A stretch of 58,607 bases of DNA from Prochlorococcus sp. AG-402-A21 (GCA_003279655.1 QCHI01000009.1:1-58607), one strand, 5' to 3'. Numbered from the stretch's first letter, positions 1 through 11,962 are shown. A program made the numbers and translations. Notes: a model not told the origin generated them from the sequence alone.

Positions 1-60
1 GTATCAGATATATCTCCTGGTTATGATCACATTGCTAGGGCAATTGTTCCATCATGCGCA
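1..60 (+). other. Chimeric left edge: inverted thiC-like fragment joined to manC
   Basis: Positions 5-33 are identical over 29 bases to the reverse complement of 7532-7560, which lies inside this window's thiC. Reading frame 1 gives the ThiC peptide [10 protein letters not shown], then a switch at about 34-45 into sequence that continues as manC (IVPSCA, a stop at 61-63, then TGYGYIEAKE). Position 4 differs from thiC. A ManC protein would not carry this ThiC peptide, so the edge is best read as a junction between unrelated sequences. An amplification or assembly artefact at a contig end is more likely than a real rearrangement. Confidence 0.7.
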
Positions 61-63
61 TAA

Positions 64-1050
64 ACTGGTTACGGTTACATTGAGGCTAAAGAATTACCTG
101 GGACAGAAGATCAATTAACTGGTTTAGAAATAAATAAATTTATAGAAAAACCTAACAAAGATATAGCTGAGGAACTAATCAAAAATTCTCGCTACACATG
201 GAATAGTGGAATGTTTCTTTTTAAAGCGAGTTCAATAATAAGTGAGTTAGAAAAATTCTCTCCAGAAATAATCAATTATTGTAAAATTGCTATAGATAAA
301 GATATAGAAGATCTTGATTTTCTACGATTAGAAGCAGAATCATTCAAGAAATGTCCAAAAATATCTTTAGATATTGCAGTAATGGAAAAAACAAAGTTAG
401 GAACCGTTCTTCCATTAAATGCAGGATGGAGTGACATAGGCAGTTGGAAATCTTTGTGGGATATTAGTCAAAAAAATAATGATGGAAACTATATAAATGG
501 TAGGGTAATAGCTGAGAAAACTAAAAACTGTTATTTAAAAAGTGAACAACGTCTAATTGTAGGAATAGGAATCGAAGATCTAATAGTTGTTGATACAAAT
601 GATGCTCTATTAGTGGCGAATAGATATCAATCTCAAAATATTGGAAATATAATCAAAAGTCTAAGTTCAGCTGCCTTCCCAGAAGGTAAAATGCACAGAA
701 AAATTTATAGACCTTGGGGTAATTATACCACAATAGTTGAAGGTAATAGATGGCTAGTAAAGCTCATAGAAGTAAAGCCAAATGCCTCTCTTTCTTTACA
801 AATGCATCATCATAGGGCTGAGCATTGGGTTGTAGTTAATGGAACGGCATTGATAGAAAAAAATGGGGAAAAACAACTATTAAGTGAAAATGAAAGTACA
901 TTCATTCCCCTAGGTTGCAAGCATAGATTAAGCAATCCTGGAAGAATGAAACTCGAGCTTATTGAAGTCCAAAGTGGAACGTATTTAGATGAAGAAGATA
1001 TTATTCGTTTTGAAGATTCTTATGGCCGGATAAATAATGTTAGTTCGTAA
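64..1050 (+). CDS. manC: Mannose-1-phosphate guanylyltransferase / mannose-6-phosphate isomerase, 5'-truncated
   Basis: This is the C-terminal two thirds of a bifunctional ManC (type II PMI-GMP), which makes GDP-mannose from mannose-1-phosphate and GTP and interconverts mannose-6-P and fructose-6-P. The visible part starts at TGYGYIEAKE and runs through FIEKP and YTWNSGMFLFKAS (nucleotidyltransferase domain). A C-terminal cupin isomerase domain follows, with RPWGNY, the metal-site region QMHHHRAEHWVV and FIPLGCKHRL. About 150 N-terminal residues, including the GTP-binding start, are missing, and the frame has a TAA at 61-63 just before the fragment. ATG at 211 is in frame but internal to the domain and unlikely to be a true start. 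The product would feed the two Gmd-family enzymes at 38948 and 51512. Confidence 0.85.
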   Translation, partial: TGYGYIEAKELPGTEDQLTGLEINKFIEKPNKDIAEELIKNSRYTWNSGMFLFKASSIISELEKFSPEIINYCKIAIDKDIEDLDFLRLEAESFKKCPKISLDIAVMEKTKLGTVLPLNAGWSDIGSWKSLWDISQKNNDGNYINGRVIAEKTKNCYLKSEQRLIVGIGIEDLIVVDTNDALLVANRYQSQNIGNIIKSLSSAAFPEGKMHRKIYRPWGNYTTIVEGNRWLVKLIEVKPNASLSLQMHHHRAEHWVVVNGTALIEKNGEKQLLSENESTFIPLGCKHRLSNPGRMKLELIEVQSGTYLDEEDIIRFEDSYGRINNVSS

Positions 1051-1089
1051 AAAACTAAAGTTTATTAATAAAAAAATGCTGTAAATTAA

Positions 1090-1107
1090 CTAGATAAAAT
1101 CATCTAG
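1090..1107. terminator. Small hairpin between convergent manC and glmS
   Basis: A 6-bp inverted repeat (ctagat / atctag, 6-base loop) is followed on the + strand by an A/T-rich run. It lies in the 70-base gap between two converging genes and could serve as a weak terminator, but the stem is short and AT-rich. Confidence 0.3.
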
Positions 1108-1120
1108 AATTAAAAAATTT

Positions 1121-3025
1121 TTATTCTACTGTTACACTTTTTGCTAAATTCCTAGGCTGATCAACATCTAAACCTTTATGAGCCGCAATATGATAACTAA
1201 ATAACTGTAAAGGTACAACGGTCAATAGAGGACTTACCCATTCACTAACTTTTGGAATAGTAAATAATTCATCAAACATTTCCGATTCCGGTCCATCTGT
1301 AGATACACCAATTAAGCGTGCATCTCTTGCTTTAGCTTCCTGCGAGTTACTGAGAACCTTTTCATAAACCACTCCAGGAACAGCTAGTGAGACCACTGGA
1401 ACATGCTGATCTAATAGTGCTATTGGTCCGTGTTTTAGCTCTCCAGCTGGATAACCTTGAGCATGGATATAGCTTATTTCCTTTAGCTTAAGAGCACCTT
1501 CAAGTGCAATCGGATAATTTATTCCTCTACCTAAGAAAATTACATCCTTTGTTTCAACAAACAAATGTGCTATTTCCTGTGAAAGAGAATCATGCTTTTT
1601 TATAAGATCTGTTAGGTGACTAGGAATTAATTTCAAATCATTAGATAGATCTAAAATTTCTTTAGGAGTTCTTTTTTGTCTTTGAGAAGCAAATAAGAGT
1701 GTCAAGCCATAAAAGGACAACATTTGGCCAAGAAAGGTTTTTGTAGCTGCTACGCCTATTTCAATTCCTGATCCAATATCAATAACATTATTTAGTTCAC
1801 GACCTAATGAACTATCAACTCGATTAGTAATTCCCAATTGATGAAAGGAAAAATTAGCATCTTTAGTCGCATCTCGTCTGTCCTTTTCCATCCTTAATGC
1901 GGCTAAAGTATCTGCTGTTTCGCCCGATTGACTTACTCCTATTGTCAGAGTATTGGGGGAAAGTGGTGGTGGAGCATATCGAAATTCACTCGCGAAATAT
2001 ACTTTTGTAGGAACTCCTGCAAACTGTTCCAACAAATAAGCCCCAACCATACCTGCATGTCTACTAGTACCGCATGCAAGTATTTGTATTTGTTCTATCT
2101 TCTCAAGAAGAGATTGTGCTATCGGCAAAGCCACTGGATTTTCAGAGGGCAAATCAATAGGCAAAAATCGATCTATCCATAATTGTGCTGTCTTGGGCTG
2201 CTCATAAATTTCTTTCAACATGAAATGACGAAAATTTCTTTTATCCGCAAAATATTCCGTGCCCTTTAAAAGTGATGGAGCTCTGTGCTGCCTATTTCCT
2301 TCATCATCATAAAGTTCAATTCCTAATGGAGTTAAAAGGGCAATTTCATGATCCCTTAAAGGTAAGAATGTACGGGTAAATCCTACTAATGCTGGCGTAT
2401 CACTTGCACAAAAAAACTCCCCTTCTCCAAAGCCAAGAACTAACGGGGCTTGTTCTCGAGCTACTACTAGAGCATTTGGGGCCTTAGACCAAATCACAGC
2501 TATGGCATAAGCCCCATCTAGTAGATTCAAAACGTTTTGAACAGCTCTTAACAAAGTTTGTTCATTAGGTAAAAGCCCATTTGCTAAAAATTGTTCTATC
2601 TCTAGCCCAATTAAATGTGGAATTATCTCAGTGTCAGTTTCCGAGGTCAATTTAACTCCTTTAAGTTTAAGGCTTTTAGATAACTCTCTGTAATTTTCAA
2701 TAATCCCATTTTGAACAACTGCGATTTGCCCTGAGAAATCAAGATGAGGATGGGCATTTCTTTCGTTAGGTTTACCATGAGTAGCCCATCTGGTATGAGC
2801 GATACCTACGTGACCTGTAGGAGGCTTTTTTTTAATTAAATCTGAAAGATTAATCAGCTTTCCTTCTGATTTTTTAACATTTAGTTGTCCAATTTGATCT
2901 TTATTTAAATTATCAATTGTTGCCATCCCTGCTGAGTCATAGCCGCGATATTCCAGTTTTCTCAATCCATCAATAAGCAAAGAAGAAACTTCTCTTGATC
3001 CAATAACAGAAAATATGCCACACAT
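1121..3025 (-). CDS. glmS: Glutamine--fructose-6-phosphate aminotransferase (isomerizing)
   Basis: GlmS makes glucosamine-6-phosphate from fructose-6-phosphate and glutamine, the entry step to UDP-GlcNAc for peptidoglycan and lipid A. The protein is 634 residues and starts MCGIFSV, so Cys2 becomes the N-terminal nucleophile of the class II glutamine amidotransferase domain (about 1-240). Two SIS sugar-isomerase domains follow: the first with CGTSRHAGMVGAY and SQSGETADT, the second with FLGRGINYPIALEGALKLKE. The C-terminus DVDQPRNLAKSVTVE is the family's conserved tail. The length is somewhat above the usual ~610 residues. It stands alone, converging on manC. I see no glmS ribozyme-like element, and none is expected in cyanobacteria. 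Confidence 0.97.
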   Translation of the reverse strand: MCGIFSVIGSREVSSLLIDGLRKLEYRGYDSAGMATIDNLNKDQIGQLNVKKSEGKLINLSDLIKKKPPTGHVGIAHTRWATHGKPNERNAHPHLDFSGQIAVVQNGIIENYRELSKSLKLKGVKLTSETDTEIIPHLIGLEIEQFLANGLLPNEQTLLRAVQNVLNLLDGAYAIAVIWSKAPNALVVAREQAPLVLGFGEGEFFCASDTPALVGFTRTFLPLRDHEIALLTPLGIELYDDEGNRQHRAPSLLKGTEYFADKRNFRHFMLKEIYEQPKTAQLWIDRFLPIDLPSENPVALPIAQSLLEKIEQIQILACGTSRHAGMVGAYLLEQFAGVPTKVYFASEFRYAPPPLSPNTLTIGVSQSGETADTLAALRMEKDRRDATKDANFSFHQLGITNRVDSSLGRELNNVIDIGSGIEIGVAATKTFLGQMLSFYGLTLLFASQRQKRTPKEILDLSNDLKLIPSHLTDLIKKHDSLSQEIAHLFVETKDVIFLGRGINYPIALEGALKLKEISYIHAQGYPAGELKHGPIALLDQHVPVVSLAVPGVVYEKVLSNSQEAKARDARLIGVSTDGPESEMFDELFTIPKVSEWVSPLLTVVPLQLFSYHIAAHKGLDVDQPRNLAKSVTVE

Positions 3026-3090
3026 ATATTTAAATCAACATCACAAATTATTTATATAAAATATACCTTCTTTAAGAAAAATACTAATTT

Positions 3091-3384
<294 letters not shown>

Positions 3385-3472
3385 CTACATAAAAAAAAAT
3401 AGTTGCAATGCCGTCACTTTTGTTAACTCGACACTCTAACCCGTAGTATTGGAAGTCAGGTCTAAGAAGGTT

Positions 3473-3715
3473 ATGTCCCAGGAAGCAATCCTTGAAAAAG
3501 TTCGTTCAATTGTCGCAGAGCAACTGAGCGTTGAAGCCGGTGAGGTAAAACCGGACTCAAATTTCCAAAACGACCTCGGAGCTGACTCTCTCGACACTGT
3601 CGAACTAGTTATGGCTCTTGAAGAGGCATTTGACATAGAGATCCCTGACGAGGCGGCTGAAGGCATTGCCACAGTCGGGGATGCAGTCAAATACATCGAA
3701 GAAAAACAGTCTTGA
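3473..3715 (+). CDS. acpP: Acyl carrier protein
   Basis: AcpP carries growing acyl chains on a 4'-phosphopantetheine arm during type II fatty-acid synthesis. The 80-residue acidic protein contains the attachment site in [14 protein letters not shown], where the Ser is modified. Helices [14 protein letters not shown] and [12 protein letters not shown] match the family fold. The open frame extends to a TTG at 3449, but ATG 3473 follows an AGAAGG ribosome-binding site at 3465-3470 and gives the usual length. fabF begins 7 bases downstream, so the two are probably co-transcribed. Confidence 0.96.
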   Translation: MSQEAILEKVRSIVAEQLSVEAGEVKPDSNFQNDLGADSLDTVELVMALEEAFDIEIPDEAAEGIATVGDAVKYIEEKQS

Positions 3716-3722
3716 GGTTTAA

Positions 3723-4970
3723 ATGATGGAGAAACTCCATCGAGTTGTTATTACAGGTCTAGGTGCCATTACTCCTATTGGCAATAACCTAGAGAGTTAC
3801 CTACAAGGCCTTCAATCTGGTCAAAATGGGGTAGATCAAATAACACTCTTTGATGCCTCATCCCATGCCTGCAGATTTGCAGCAGAGGTAAAAAGTTTTG
3901 ACCCAACAGGCATATTAGAGCCAAAAGAATCCAAAAGATGGGATCGATTCTCAAAATTTGGAGTCATTGCAGCAAAAGAAGCACTGAATCATTCAGGTCT
4001 AATAATTGACGACTCAAATTCCGCAAGAATTGGAGTGATTATTGGATCTGGAGTGGGCGGATTGCTGACGATGGAAACTCAAGCTCATGTTTTAAATAAC
4101 AAAGGAGCTAGTCGAGTAAGTCCTTTTACCGTACCCATGATGATTCCAAACATGGCTACTGGTCTTGCTGCAATTGCACTGGGCGCTAAAGGTCCAAGTT
4201 CAGCTGTTTCAACTGCTTGTGCCGCAGGATCAAATGCTATTGGTGATGCATTCAGACTTCTCCAATTAGGCAAGGCAGATGCAATGGTTTGTGGCGGAGC
4301 AGAAGCAAGTATCACTCCTCTTGGGGTAGCAGGCTTTGCGAGTGCTAAGGCCCTATCTTTTAGGAATGACGATCCTTCTACAGCAAGTAGGCCATTTGAT
4401 GCTCAAAGAGATGGATTCGTTATTGGAGAAGGAGCAGGAGTATTAATTTTAGAAACTCTTGACCATGCATTAAAAAGAGACGCAACAATTCATGCAGAAA
4501 TAATTGGTTATGGAACCACATGTGATGCTCATCACATCACATCTCCTACGCCAGGTGGAGTAGGAGGTTCAGCAGCCATGAAACTTGCATTAAATGATGG
4601 AAAAATCAATCCTGAGCAAGTCGATTACATAAATGCTCATGGAACAAGTACTCCAGCAAATGACAGTAATGAAACTTCGGCAATTAAAACGGCATTAGGG
4701 AATCATGCGTTCCAAGTTCCCACGAGCTCAACCAAATCAATGACAGGTCATTTGTTGGGGGGCTCAGGTGGAATAGAAGCCGTTGCTTGTGTTTTAGCAA
4801 TAAAACATGAAATAATTCCGCCAACAATTAACTATTCCAATCCCGACCCAAATTGTGATCTTGATTATGTTCCCAACAAAGCAAGAGAAAAGAAATTAGG
4901 TGTCGTACTATCTAACTCTTTCGGATTTGGCGGTCACAATGTCTGTCTAGCTTTCCGACAAATGATCTAA
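3723..4970 (+). CDS. fabF: Beta-ketoacyl-ACP synthase II
   Basis: FabF condenses malonyl-ACP with acyl-ACP in fatty-acid elongation. The 415-residue protein has the thiolase-fold KAS hallmarks: the nucleophilic Cys in STACAAGSNAIGDA, a His in NAHGTSTPANDSNE, a Lys in TSSTKSMTGHLLGG and the second His in SFGFGGHN. Two adjacent ATG codons (3724 and the one following) are possible starts. It sits 7 bases after acpP, a conserved pairing, and is followed by tkt on the same strand 49 bases on. Confidence 0.96.
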   Translation: MMEKLHRVVITGLGAITPIGNNLESYLQGLQSGQNGVDQITLFDASSHACRFAAEVKSFDPTGILEPKESKRWDRFSKFGVIAAKEALNHSGLIIDDSNSARIGVIIGSGVGGLLTMETQAHVLNNKGASRVSPFTVPMMIPNMATGLAAIALGAKGPSSAVSTACAAGSNAIGDAFRLLQLGKADAMVCGGAEASITPLGVAGFASAKALSFRNDDPSTASRPFDAQRDGFVIGEGAGVLILETLDHALKRDATIHAEIIGYGTTCDAHHITSPTPGGVGGSAAMKLALNDGKINPEQVDYINAHGTSTPANDSNETSAIKTALGNHAFQVPTSSTKSMTGHLLGGSGGIEAVACVLAIKHEIIPPTINYSNPDPNCDLDYVPNKAREKKLGVVLSNSFGFGGHNVCLAFRQMI

Positions 4971-5019
4971 TCAATTTCGTCTTCACTGTCCACTTAAAAT
5001 TTTTTTTCACTAAATACAA

Positions 5020-7032
5020 ATGGTTGCTCTGACTAATTCTCTAGACACGCTATGCATCAATAGCATAAGAATGCTCGCAGTTGACGCAGTTAATAAATCC
5101 AATAGTGGTCACCCAGGACTTCCCATGGGTTGCGCACCGATGGGTTACGCATTATGGGACAAACATCTTCGTCATAATCCAAAAAATCCGAAATGGTTTA
5201 ACCGAGACAGATTTGTTCTTTCTGCTGGACATGGTTGCATGTTGTTGTATGCACTTTTGCATTTAACTGGCTACGACTCTGTAACGATGGAGGACATAAA
5301 ACAATTCAGACAATGGGGAGCTAAAACTCCTGGGCATCCAGAGACCTTTGAGACACCGGGTGTAGAAGTAACTGCTGGACCATTGGGAGCTGGAATTTCA
5401 AATGCAGTGGGACTTGCAATAGCAGAAGCGCATTTATCAGCCAAATTCAATAAGCCAGATTCAACAGTTGTAGACCATTACACATACGTAATTATGGGTG
5501 ATGGATGTAATCAAGAAGGAATATCTTCAGAAGCTTGTTCTCTTGCTGGTCATCTAAAGCTTGGAAAATTAATCGCTCTATACGACGACAACAGCATCAC
5601 AATTGACGGGCGAACAGATGTATCTTTTACAGAAGATGTATTAAAGAGATATGAAGCTTACGGTTGGCATGTTCAAGAAGTACCTGATGGAAATACAGAT
5701 GTAGATGGTATCTCTAAAGCTATAGAAAAAGCAAAAGCAGTTACTGATAAGCCATCAATTATAAAAATCACGACAACTATCGGATTTGGTTCTCCAAATA
5801 AGAGTGATACAGCTGGAATCCATGGAGCAGCTCTTGGCGAAGAAGAGGCAGAACTCACAAGGAAACAACTTGATTGGTCATATGAACCTTTTAAAATTCC
5901 TCAAGATGTATACGACCAATACCGTCAAGCTATTGAAAGAGGATCCCAACTAGAGGCTGACTGGAATCAAACACTTGCAAATTACAGAGAAAAGTATCCT
6001 TCTGAAGCATCTGAATTTGAACGGATGCTTAGAGGGGAGCTTCCTCAGGGTTGGGATAAAGATTTGCCTTCATATACAGCAGGTGATAAAGGCCTGGCTA
6101 CAAGAAAACATTCTCAAATATGTTTAGGTGCTTTGGGACCTAATGTTCCTGAATTAATAGGGGGTTCAGCGGATTTAACTCATTCAAATTACACAGATAT
6201 CAAAGGAGAGACTGGATCTTTCCAATATGAAACTCCTGAAAAGCGTTATTTACATTTCGGCGTCAGAGAGCATGCTATGGCAGCCATCTTGAATGGTATT
6301 GCTTACCACGATAGTGGTCTAATCCCATATGGTGGAACATTTTTAGTTTTCGCAGACTACATGCGAGGTTCGATGCGTCTTTCCGCGCTGAGTGAGCTAG
6401 GTGTTATTTATGTGTTAACTCACGATTCCATAGGTGTTGGTGAGGATGGACCAACACATCAACCAATAGAAACCATTCCATCATTAAGAGCAATGCCAAA
6501 TATGCTGGTTTTCCGTCCAGGAGATGGGAATGAAACCAGTGGAGCATATAAAATCGCAATTAAAAACCGTAAAAGACCAAGTTCTTTATGCCTAAGTAGG
6601 CAGGGCATGGCCAATCAACAAAATTCATCAGTAGAAAAAGTTGCTTTAGGTGGATACATAATTGAAGATTGCGATGGCAACCCTGAACTAATACTTATTG
6701 GAACTGGAACTGAACTGGATTTATGTGTACAAGCAGCGAAAAAGTTAACTTCAGAAGGCAAAAAAGTGCGAGTTGTTTCTATGCCATGTGTAGAACTTTT
6801 TGAAGAACAAGGCGAAAGTTATAAAGAAGAAGTTTTACCTTCTAACGTAAGAAAACGACTAGTAGTTGAAGCTGCAGAGAGCTTCGGATGGCATAAATAT
6901 ATTGGTCTGGATGGAGACAGTGTCACTATGAATAGCTTTGGAGCCTCTGCTCCAGGTGGATTATGTATGGAGAAATTTGGATTTACAGTTGAGAACGTAG
7001 TAGAGAAATCTAGAAATCTTCTCAACAAATAG
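5020..7032 (+). CDS. tkt: Transketolase
   Basis: Transketolase moves two-carbon units between sugar phosphates in the Calvin-Benson cycle and pentose phosphate pathway, using thiamine diphosphate and Mg2+. The 670-residue protein has the N-terminal TPP-binding region with [14 protein letters not shown] and the [12 protein letters not shown] motif. The pyrimidine domain has [16 protein letters not shown] and [17 protein letters not shown], and a C-terminal domain with [13 protein letters not shown] follows. It follows acpP-fabF on the same strand and converges on thiC, whose product is the precursor of its cofactor. Confidence 0.97.
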   Translation: MVALTNSLDTLCINSIRMLAVDAVNKSNSGHPGLPMGCAPMGYALWDKHLRHNPKNPKWFNRDRFVLSAGHGCMLLYALLHLTGYDSVTMEDIKQFRQWGAKTPGHPETFETPGVEVTAGPLGAGISNAVGLAIAEAHLSAKFNKPDSTVVDHYTYVIMGDGCNQEGISSEACSLAGHLKLGKLIALYDDNSITIDGRTDVSFTEDVLKRYEAYGWHVQEVPDGNTDVDGISKAIEKAKAVTDKPSIIKITTTIGFGSPNKSDTAGIHGAALGEEEAELTRKQLDWSYEPFKIPQDVYDQYRQAIERGSQLEADWNQTLANYREKYPSEASEFERMLRGELPQGWDKDLPSYTAGDKGLATRKHSQICLGALGPNVPELIGGSADLTHSNYTDIKGETGSFQYETPEKRYLHFGVREHAMAAILNGIAYHDSGLIPYGGTFLVFADYMRGSMRLSALSELGVIYVLTHDSIGVGEDGPTHQPIETIPSLRAMPNMLVFRPGDGNETSGAYKIAIKNRKRPSSLCLSRQGMANQQNSSVEKVALGGYIIEDCDGNPELILIGTGTELDLCVQAAKKLTSEGKKVRVVSMPCVELFEEQGESYKEEVLPSNVRKRLVVEAAESFGWHKYIGLDGDSVTMNSFGASAPGGLCMEKFGFTVENVVEKSRNLLNK

Positions 7033-7068
7033 GATCAAGTATCATAAATAGTTCATCCAATTAAATTA

Positions 7069-8488
<1,420 letters not shown>

Positions 8489-8542
8489 CTAAAAAGCTAT
8501 TGAATAAACAAAGGGAGCAATATGCAAAGATCACAAGATTTC

Positions 8543-8630
8543 ACTTTCCCTACGCTGGTTCAAACCAGATCAGGTTCAGAGGGTGTGATCTCAGCCATAA
8601 AGCGAAGCAATATGGCACCCCTAGTGATAA
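8543..8630 (-). promoter_or_regulatory. TPP riboswitch (THI element) upstream of thiC
   Basis: On the minus strand the order is GGGGTGCC, GGCTGAGA, CACCCTCTGAACCTGATC, then CCAGCGTAGGGA, the conserved THI-box blocks of the thiamine diphosphate aptamer in the right order and spacing. It ends about 58 bases before the thiC start. That short distance suits control of translation initiation or a compact terminator, but I could not identify a clear expression platform. A 9-base string (catattgct) occurs both in the aptamer and just downstream of it. Confidence 0.95.
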
Positions 8631-8702
8631 ATACAAATTAGCTCGAAATTCTAAATTAAACCCTAAAGTTTTTATAGATAAAAAATCGGCGTATTAAAAA
8701 TT

Positions 8703-8915
8703 TTAATCATTCATATCCTTTTTTATTTCAAGAAACAACATTCGTCGTCGTCGAAATCTTCTAACGGCTCCAGTCAAAACAAGTCCACTTCCAACTACTA
8801 AAGCAGGTATGGTTTGAATTTTATCTTTGCCCTCTCTATGTAAAAAACCAGTAATTGCTAGTAAAATCAGCAAAGGTGCTGAAATTGAAATTAGTGGGTT
8901 ACCCAATCTATTCAT
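8703..8915 (-). CDS. Small membrane protein, function unknown
   Basis: This is a 70-residue protein with one or two hydrophobic segments (about 8-25, APLLILLAITGF, and 36-52, IPALVVGSGLVLTGAV). A strongly basic stretch (RRFRRRRM) and a charged tail follow. The arrangement predicts a small inner- or thylakoid-membrane protein with a cytoplasmic basic region. It may belong to the short cyanobacterial DUF3188-type family, but I cannot confirm that. It starts 10 bases after the stop of the peptidase gene and is probably the last gene of the ruvB-TPR-peptidase operon, before the thiC riboswitch. Confidence 0.7.
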   Translation of the reverse strand: MNRLGNPLISISAPLLILLAITGFLHREGKDKIQTIPALVVGSGLVLTGAVRRFRRRRMLFLEIKKDMND

Positions 8916-8925
8916 GAAAAAGCAA

Positions 8926-10110
8926 CTAAATACATTTAGTTGGTTTAGCAGACATGGTTATCGTTTGAGACAAAATTTTTATTCCTAATTCAAGGCTTCT
9001 TTCATCTAACGAAAAATGTCCACTGTGCAATGGAGCACAACCTTGATCTCCAGCAACTCCTAATCGAAACATCGTTCCTGGTACATCTTGCAAGAAAAAA
9101 GCAAAATCTTCAGCACCTAATGACGGATTTTCTAAATAAACAATATTTTTTTCATCCATAAAATTCTTTGCACAGTTAGATAACAAACTAGTCAAGTCTG
9201 GATCGTTATAAACTGGAGGCGCGATCGAATTGAACTTTATATTAGCCTGAGCTCCGTAGTTAGAGGCTATATTTTGTACTATTTTTTCAATCCACTGAGG
9301 TAATTTTTCATAAAGGTTGCTATCAAGACACCTCACTGTGCCTAGAAGTTTAACCCTCTCAGCAATAACATTAAAAGCATTTCCTCCTGCAATTTTCCCA
9401 AAACTAATAACTACTGGCTTAAGAGCATCTAATCGTCTACTAATAGCCTCTTGAAGTCCACTAATAACTTTCGCGGCAATCCAAATTGAATCTATGCCTT
9501 CATGGGGTCTAGCACCATGCCCTCCATTTCCAATAATTTCTATTTCCAATTCAGCAGCGGCGGCCGTAAAAGTACCACTTCTTATTCCAATCTGACCGAC
9601 TGACAAATCTGGATAAACATGGACACCAAAGAGAGCTTGGACTCCCTCAAGAACGTTTTCAGCTCTCATCCAATTTGCACCTTGAGCAATCTCTTCAGCA
9701 GGTTGAAAAATGATTCGGATTCGAGAATTTGTAAATTTGGTTTTTGCTAATACTTTAGCCACTCCCAAGCCGATACAAGTATGTAGATCATGACCACATG
9801 CATGCATCAGGCCTTGAATTGAAGAAGAATAATCTAAACCTGTTCTCTCCTCTATTGGCAAAGCATCCATATCAACTCTCAAGCCAACAACAGGTCCGTT
9901 TTTGTTACCCATTTCAGCCACCACTCCCGTCTTCCCAACTGCTTCTTTGACTTCCCAACCTGATTTTCTAAGCTCCCCGGCAACAAGAGCAGCAGTTTGA
10001 TATTCCTGACCGCTTAACTCTGGGTGAGCATGGAGATGACGACGTAATTGAATCAAATCAGGCAGTATATCCTTGGTTAAAACGTCAATTTTTTTTCCTA
10101 AATCTTTCAT
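8926..10110 (-). CDS. M20 family amidohydrolase / peptidase
   Basis: This is a metal-dependent amidohydrolase of the M20D (HipO/AmiA/IAA-amino acid hydrolase-like) type that cleaves N-acyl amino acids or similar amides. The 394-residue protein shows GLRVDMDALPIEE, HACGHDLHT (metal ligands), FQPAEE, a dimerisation domain around GNGGHGARPHEGIDS, and the late LGAEDFAFF and PLHSGHF motifs. The exact substrate cannot be told from sequence. It overlaps the upstream TPR gene by 4 bases (ATGA), so translation is probably coupled. Confidence 0.9.
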   Translation of the reverse strand: MKDLGKKIDVLTKDILPDLIQLRRHLHAHPELSGQEYQTAALVAGELRKSGWEVKEAVGKTGVVAEMGNKNGPVVGLRVDMDALPIEERTGLDYSSSIQGLMHACGHDLHTCIGLGVAKVLAKTKFTNSRIRIIFQPAEEIAQGANWMRAENVLEGVQALFGVHVYPDLSVGQIGIRSGTFTAAAAELEIEIIGNGGHGARPHEGIDSIWIAAKVISGLQEAISRRLDALKPVVISFGKIAGGNAFNVIAERVKLLGTVRCLDSNLYEKLPQWIEKIVQNIASNYGAQANIKFNSIAPPVYNDPDLTSLLSNCAKNFMDEKNIVYLENPSLGAEDFAFFLQDVPGTMFRLGVAGDQGCAPLHSGHFSLDERSLELGIKILSQTITMSAKPTKCI

Positions 10111-10895
10111 CTATTATCCAACGCAAGAAATGCAATCAAATCATTTGTAGGTCTTGGAGGCCACCGGCGAATATTCAACAACCAATCCTTCTCACGATAT
10201 CGAATATCTAATCCAGCCGCCGCAGCCCAATTACTTTCAGCTTCACCTGAGAAACCTTTACTCCATAGAAGAGCACTTAATGCAGCTCTCGCATCTGCAA
10301 ATAAAGGATATTTACGGATTAATATTCTGATTTTCTTTTCAGCGAGTTCAAGATCACCCAATTGATAAATCGCAAGCGCCTCACTCGACCTAGCCATAGC
10401 TATAGAATTATTTGACGCAGCAGCTTGAGCAAACAATTTCTTCGCTTCAATCCAATTATCCATGGAGCCCATAACATTACCTAAGTTATATAAAGCTGAA
10501 ACATCTTTAGGATTATTCTTTAAAACGTAGTTGTAATCTTTACTGGCGTCCTCCCAACGCTGCAAAGCTTCTTCAGCAATTCCTCTATTCAGATAAGGGT
10601 CTAAATCTTCAGGTGCAATCTCAATAGCCTTAGTTTGATCTTTTATAGCTCCTTTAGGATCACCAAGCGCGAGACGGATATTACCTCTATTGCTTAACGC
10701 AGCCGCATCATCTGGGTTTTCATTTAAGTAAGAACTCCAATCTTTTTCAGCTCGAATGAAATCTCCTTCTTTACTTTCTTGAAGAGCGTTCTCAAATAAA
10801 ACTTTTGGAAGCACTTTAGCTTGGGTCGAAACTGGCACGAAAACAAAAACAATAGAAAGTAAAAGTAGAACTTTTACAACTCTTCTCAACATCAT
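10107..10895 (-). CDS. Exported TPR-repeat protein
   Basis: The 262-residue protein starts with a signal peptide ([26 protein letters not shown], cleavage near 26). It then carries about four to five tetratricopeptide repeats, for example [40 protein letters not shown] and [20 protein letters not shown]. Such proteins act as scaffolds in the periplasm or thylakoid lumen, but no specific partner is evident. It overlaps ruvB upstream and the M20 gene downstream by 4 bases each, so the three form a tight operon. Similar TPR proteins next to ruvB are common in picocyanobacteria as far as I recall. Confidence 0.85.
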   Translation of the reverse strand: MMLRRVVKVLLLLSIVFVFVPVSTQAKVLPKVLFENALQESKEGDFIRAEKDWSSYLNENPDDAAALSNRGNIRLALGDPKGAIKDQTKAIEIAPEDLDPYLNRGIAEEALQRWEDASKDYNYVLKNNPKDVSALYNLGNVMGSMDNWIEAKKLFAQAAASNNSIAMARSSEALAIYQLGDLELAEKKIRILIRKYPLFADARAALSALLWSKGFSGEAESNWAAAAGLDIRYREKDWLLNIRRWPPRPTNDLIAFLALDNR

Positions 10896-11962
10896 TTATC
10901 TATGTTATTTGCGGAAGTTAGCAAATAATGGTTTTTTGCTTCTGGAGTAACAACCCTTCCCCTAGAAGTTCTATGTAAAAAACCAATTTGCATTAGATAA
11001 GGTTCAACTACAGTTTCAAGAGTGGTTGAATCCTCTCCAAGTGCAGCAGCCAAAGTTTCAAGTCCAACTGGGCCACCTTGATATTGATTAACTAACAAGC
11101 CTAAATAACTTCTATCTGTTGCATCTAACCCTCTTTGGTCCACACGATGTAAATCAAGTGCATCGTTAACAACTTCAACATCAATCATTTTTGAAGAAGA
11201 ATGCACTTCTGCATAATCTCGAACTCTTCTTATGAGCCTATTTGCAATTCGGGGAGTACCTCGACTTCTTGTGGCTAATTGATGAGATGCTTCCTCTGAA
11301 ATTAATAAATTAATAAGTTTCGCAGATCTTTTAATTATATTTTCAAGGTCCAAATAATTGTAAAAATCTAGTCGCTGAGTTATGCCAAAACGATCTCGCA
11401 TAGGGGAGCTCAATGCTGCCGGTTTTGTTGTAGCACCAACTAAGGTAAAAGGGGGGATTTCGATTGATCGCATTCTCGAAGAAGTGCCCTTACCTACAGT
11501 TAAATCCAACCTTCTATCTTCCATCGCTGGATACAAAAGTTCCTGTGATATGCGATTTAGTCTGTGAATCTCATCAACAAATATCAATTCACGTGGCTGC
11601 ATATTGATCAATAATCCAACAATATCCCTTGGTCGTTCAAGAGCAGGAGCGCTTGTAACTCTAGCTTTAACACCCAATTCCTCAGCGATAAGAAGAGCCA
11701 TGGTAGTTTTTCCCAATCCTGGCGGCCCGTAAAGCATTAAATGATCAAGTGCTTCACCTCTTTTTAATGATGCTTTAACTGAAATCTCAAGAACTTTCTT
11801 TAATTCAGATTGACCTACAAAATCATCAAAAGATTTAGGCCTGAGTGAATCTTGCTGAGATAATTTAAGCTCCTCCTTTAAAAGACTGGGACCAACCAAT
11901 CTTTCCTCTCCTTTATCATTAGGAAGAGAAGAATGATTAGTAATTGAAGACACAATTGCCAT
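10892..11962 (-). CDS. ruvB: Holliday junction branch migration helicase RuvB
   Basis: RuvB is the AAA+ motor that drives branch migration of Holliday junctions together with RuvA. Visible features are the N-terminal [12 protein letters not shown], Walker [10 protein letters not shown], Walker [10 protein letters not shown], sensor LVGATTKP, and the C-terminal winged-helix part with [12 protein letters not shown] and [12 protein letters not shown]. The frame opens at 12118, but the first 52 codons give a hydrophobic, Phe-rich non-homologous stretch and run into smpB. ATG at 11962 ([12 protein letters not shown]) gives 356 residues, close to the normal length. It is divergent from smpB with 47 bases between the chosen starts. 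Confidence 0.96.
   Translation of the reverse strand: MAIVSSITNHSSLPNDKGEERLVGPSLLKEELKLSQQDSLRPKSFDDFVGQSELKKVLEISVKASLKRGEALDHLMLYGPPGLGKTTMALLIAEELGVKARVTSAPALERPRDIVGLLINMQPRELIFVDEIHRLNRISQELLYPAMEDRRLDLTVGKGTSSRMRSIEIPPFTLVGATTKPAALSSPMRDRFGITQRLDFYNYLDLENIIKRSAKLINLLISEEASHQLATRSRGTPRIANRLIRRVRDYAEVHSSSKMIDVEVVNDALDLHRVDQRGLDATDRSYLGLLVNQYQGGPVGLETLAAALGEDSTTLETVVEPYLMQIGFLHRTSRGRVVTPEAKNHYLLTSANNIDK

Noticed and set aside
211-1050. ATG 211 as a true manC start
   Set aside because: Conserved ManC sequence continues in frame upstream to 64, so this Met is internal (SGMFLFK).
8500-8697. 65-codon + strand frame upstream of thiC
   Set aside because: It lies over the TPP riboswitch on the opposite strand, and its protein has no sensible composition or start site.
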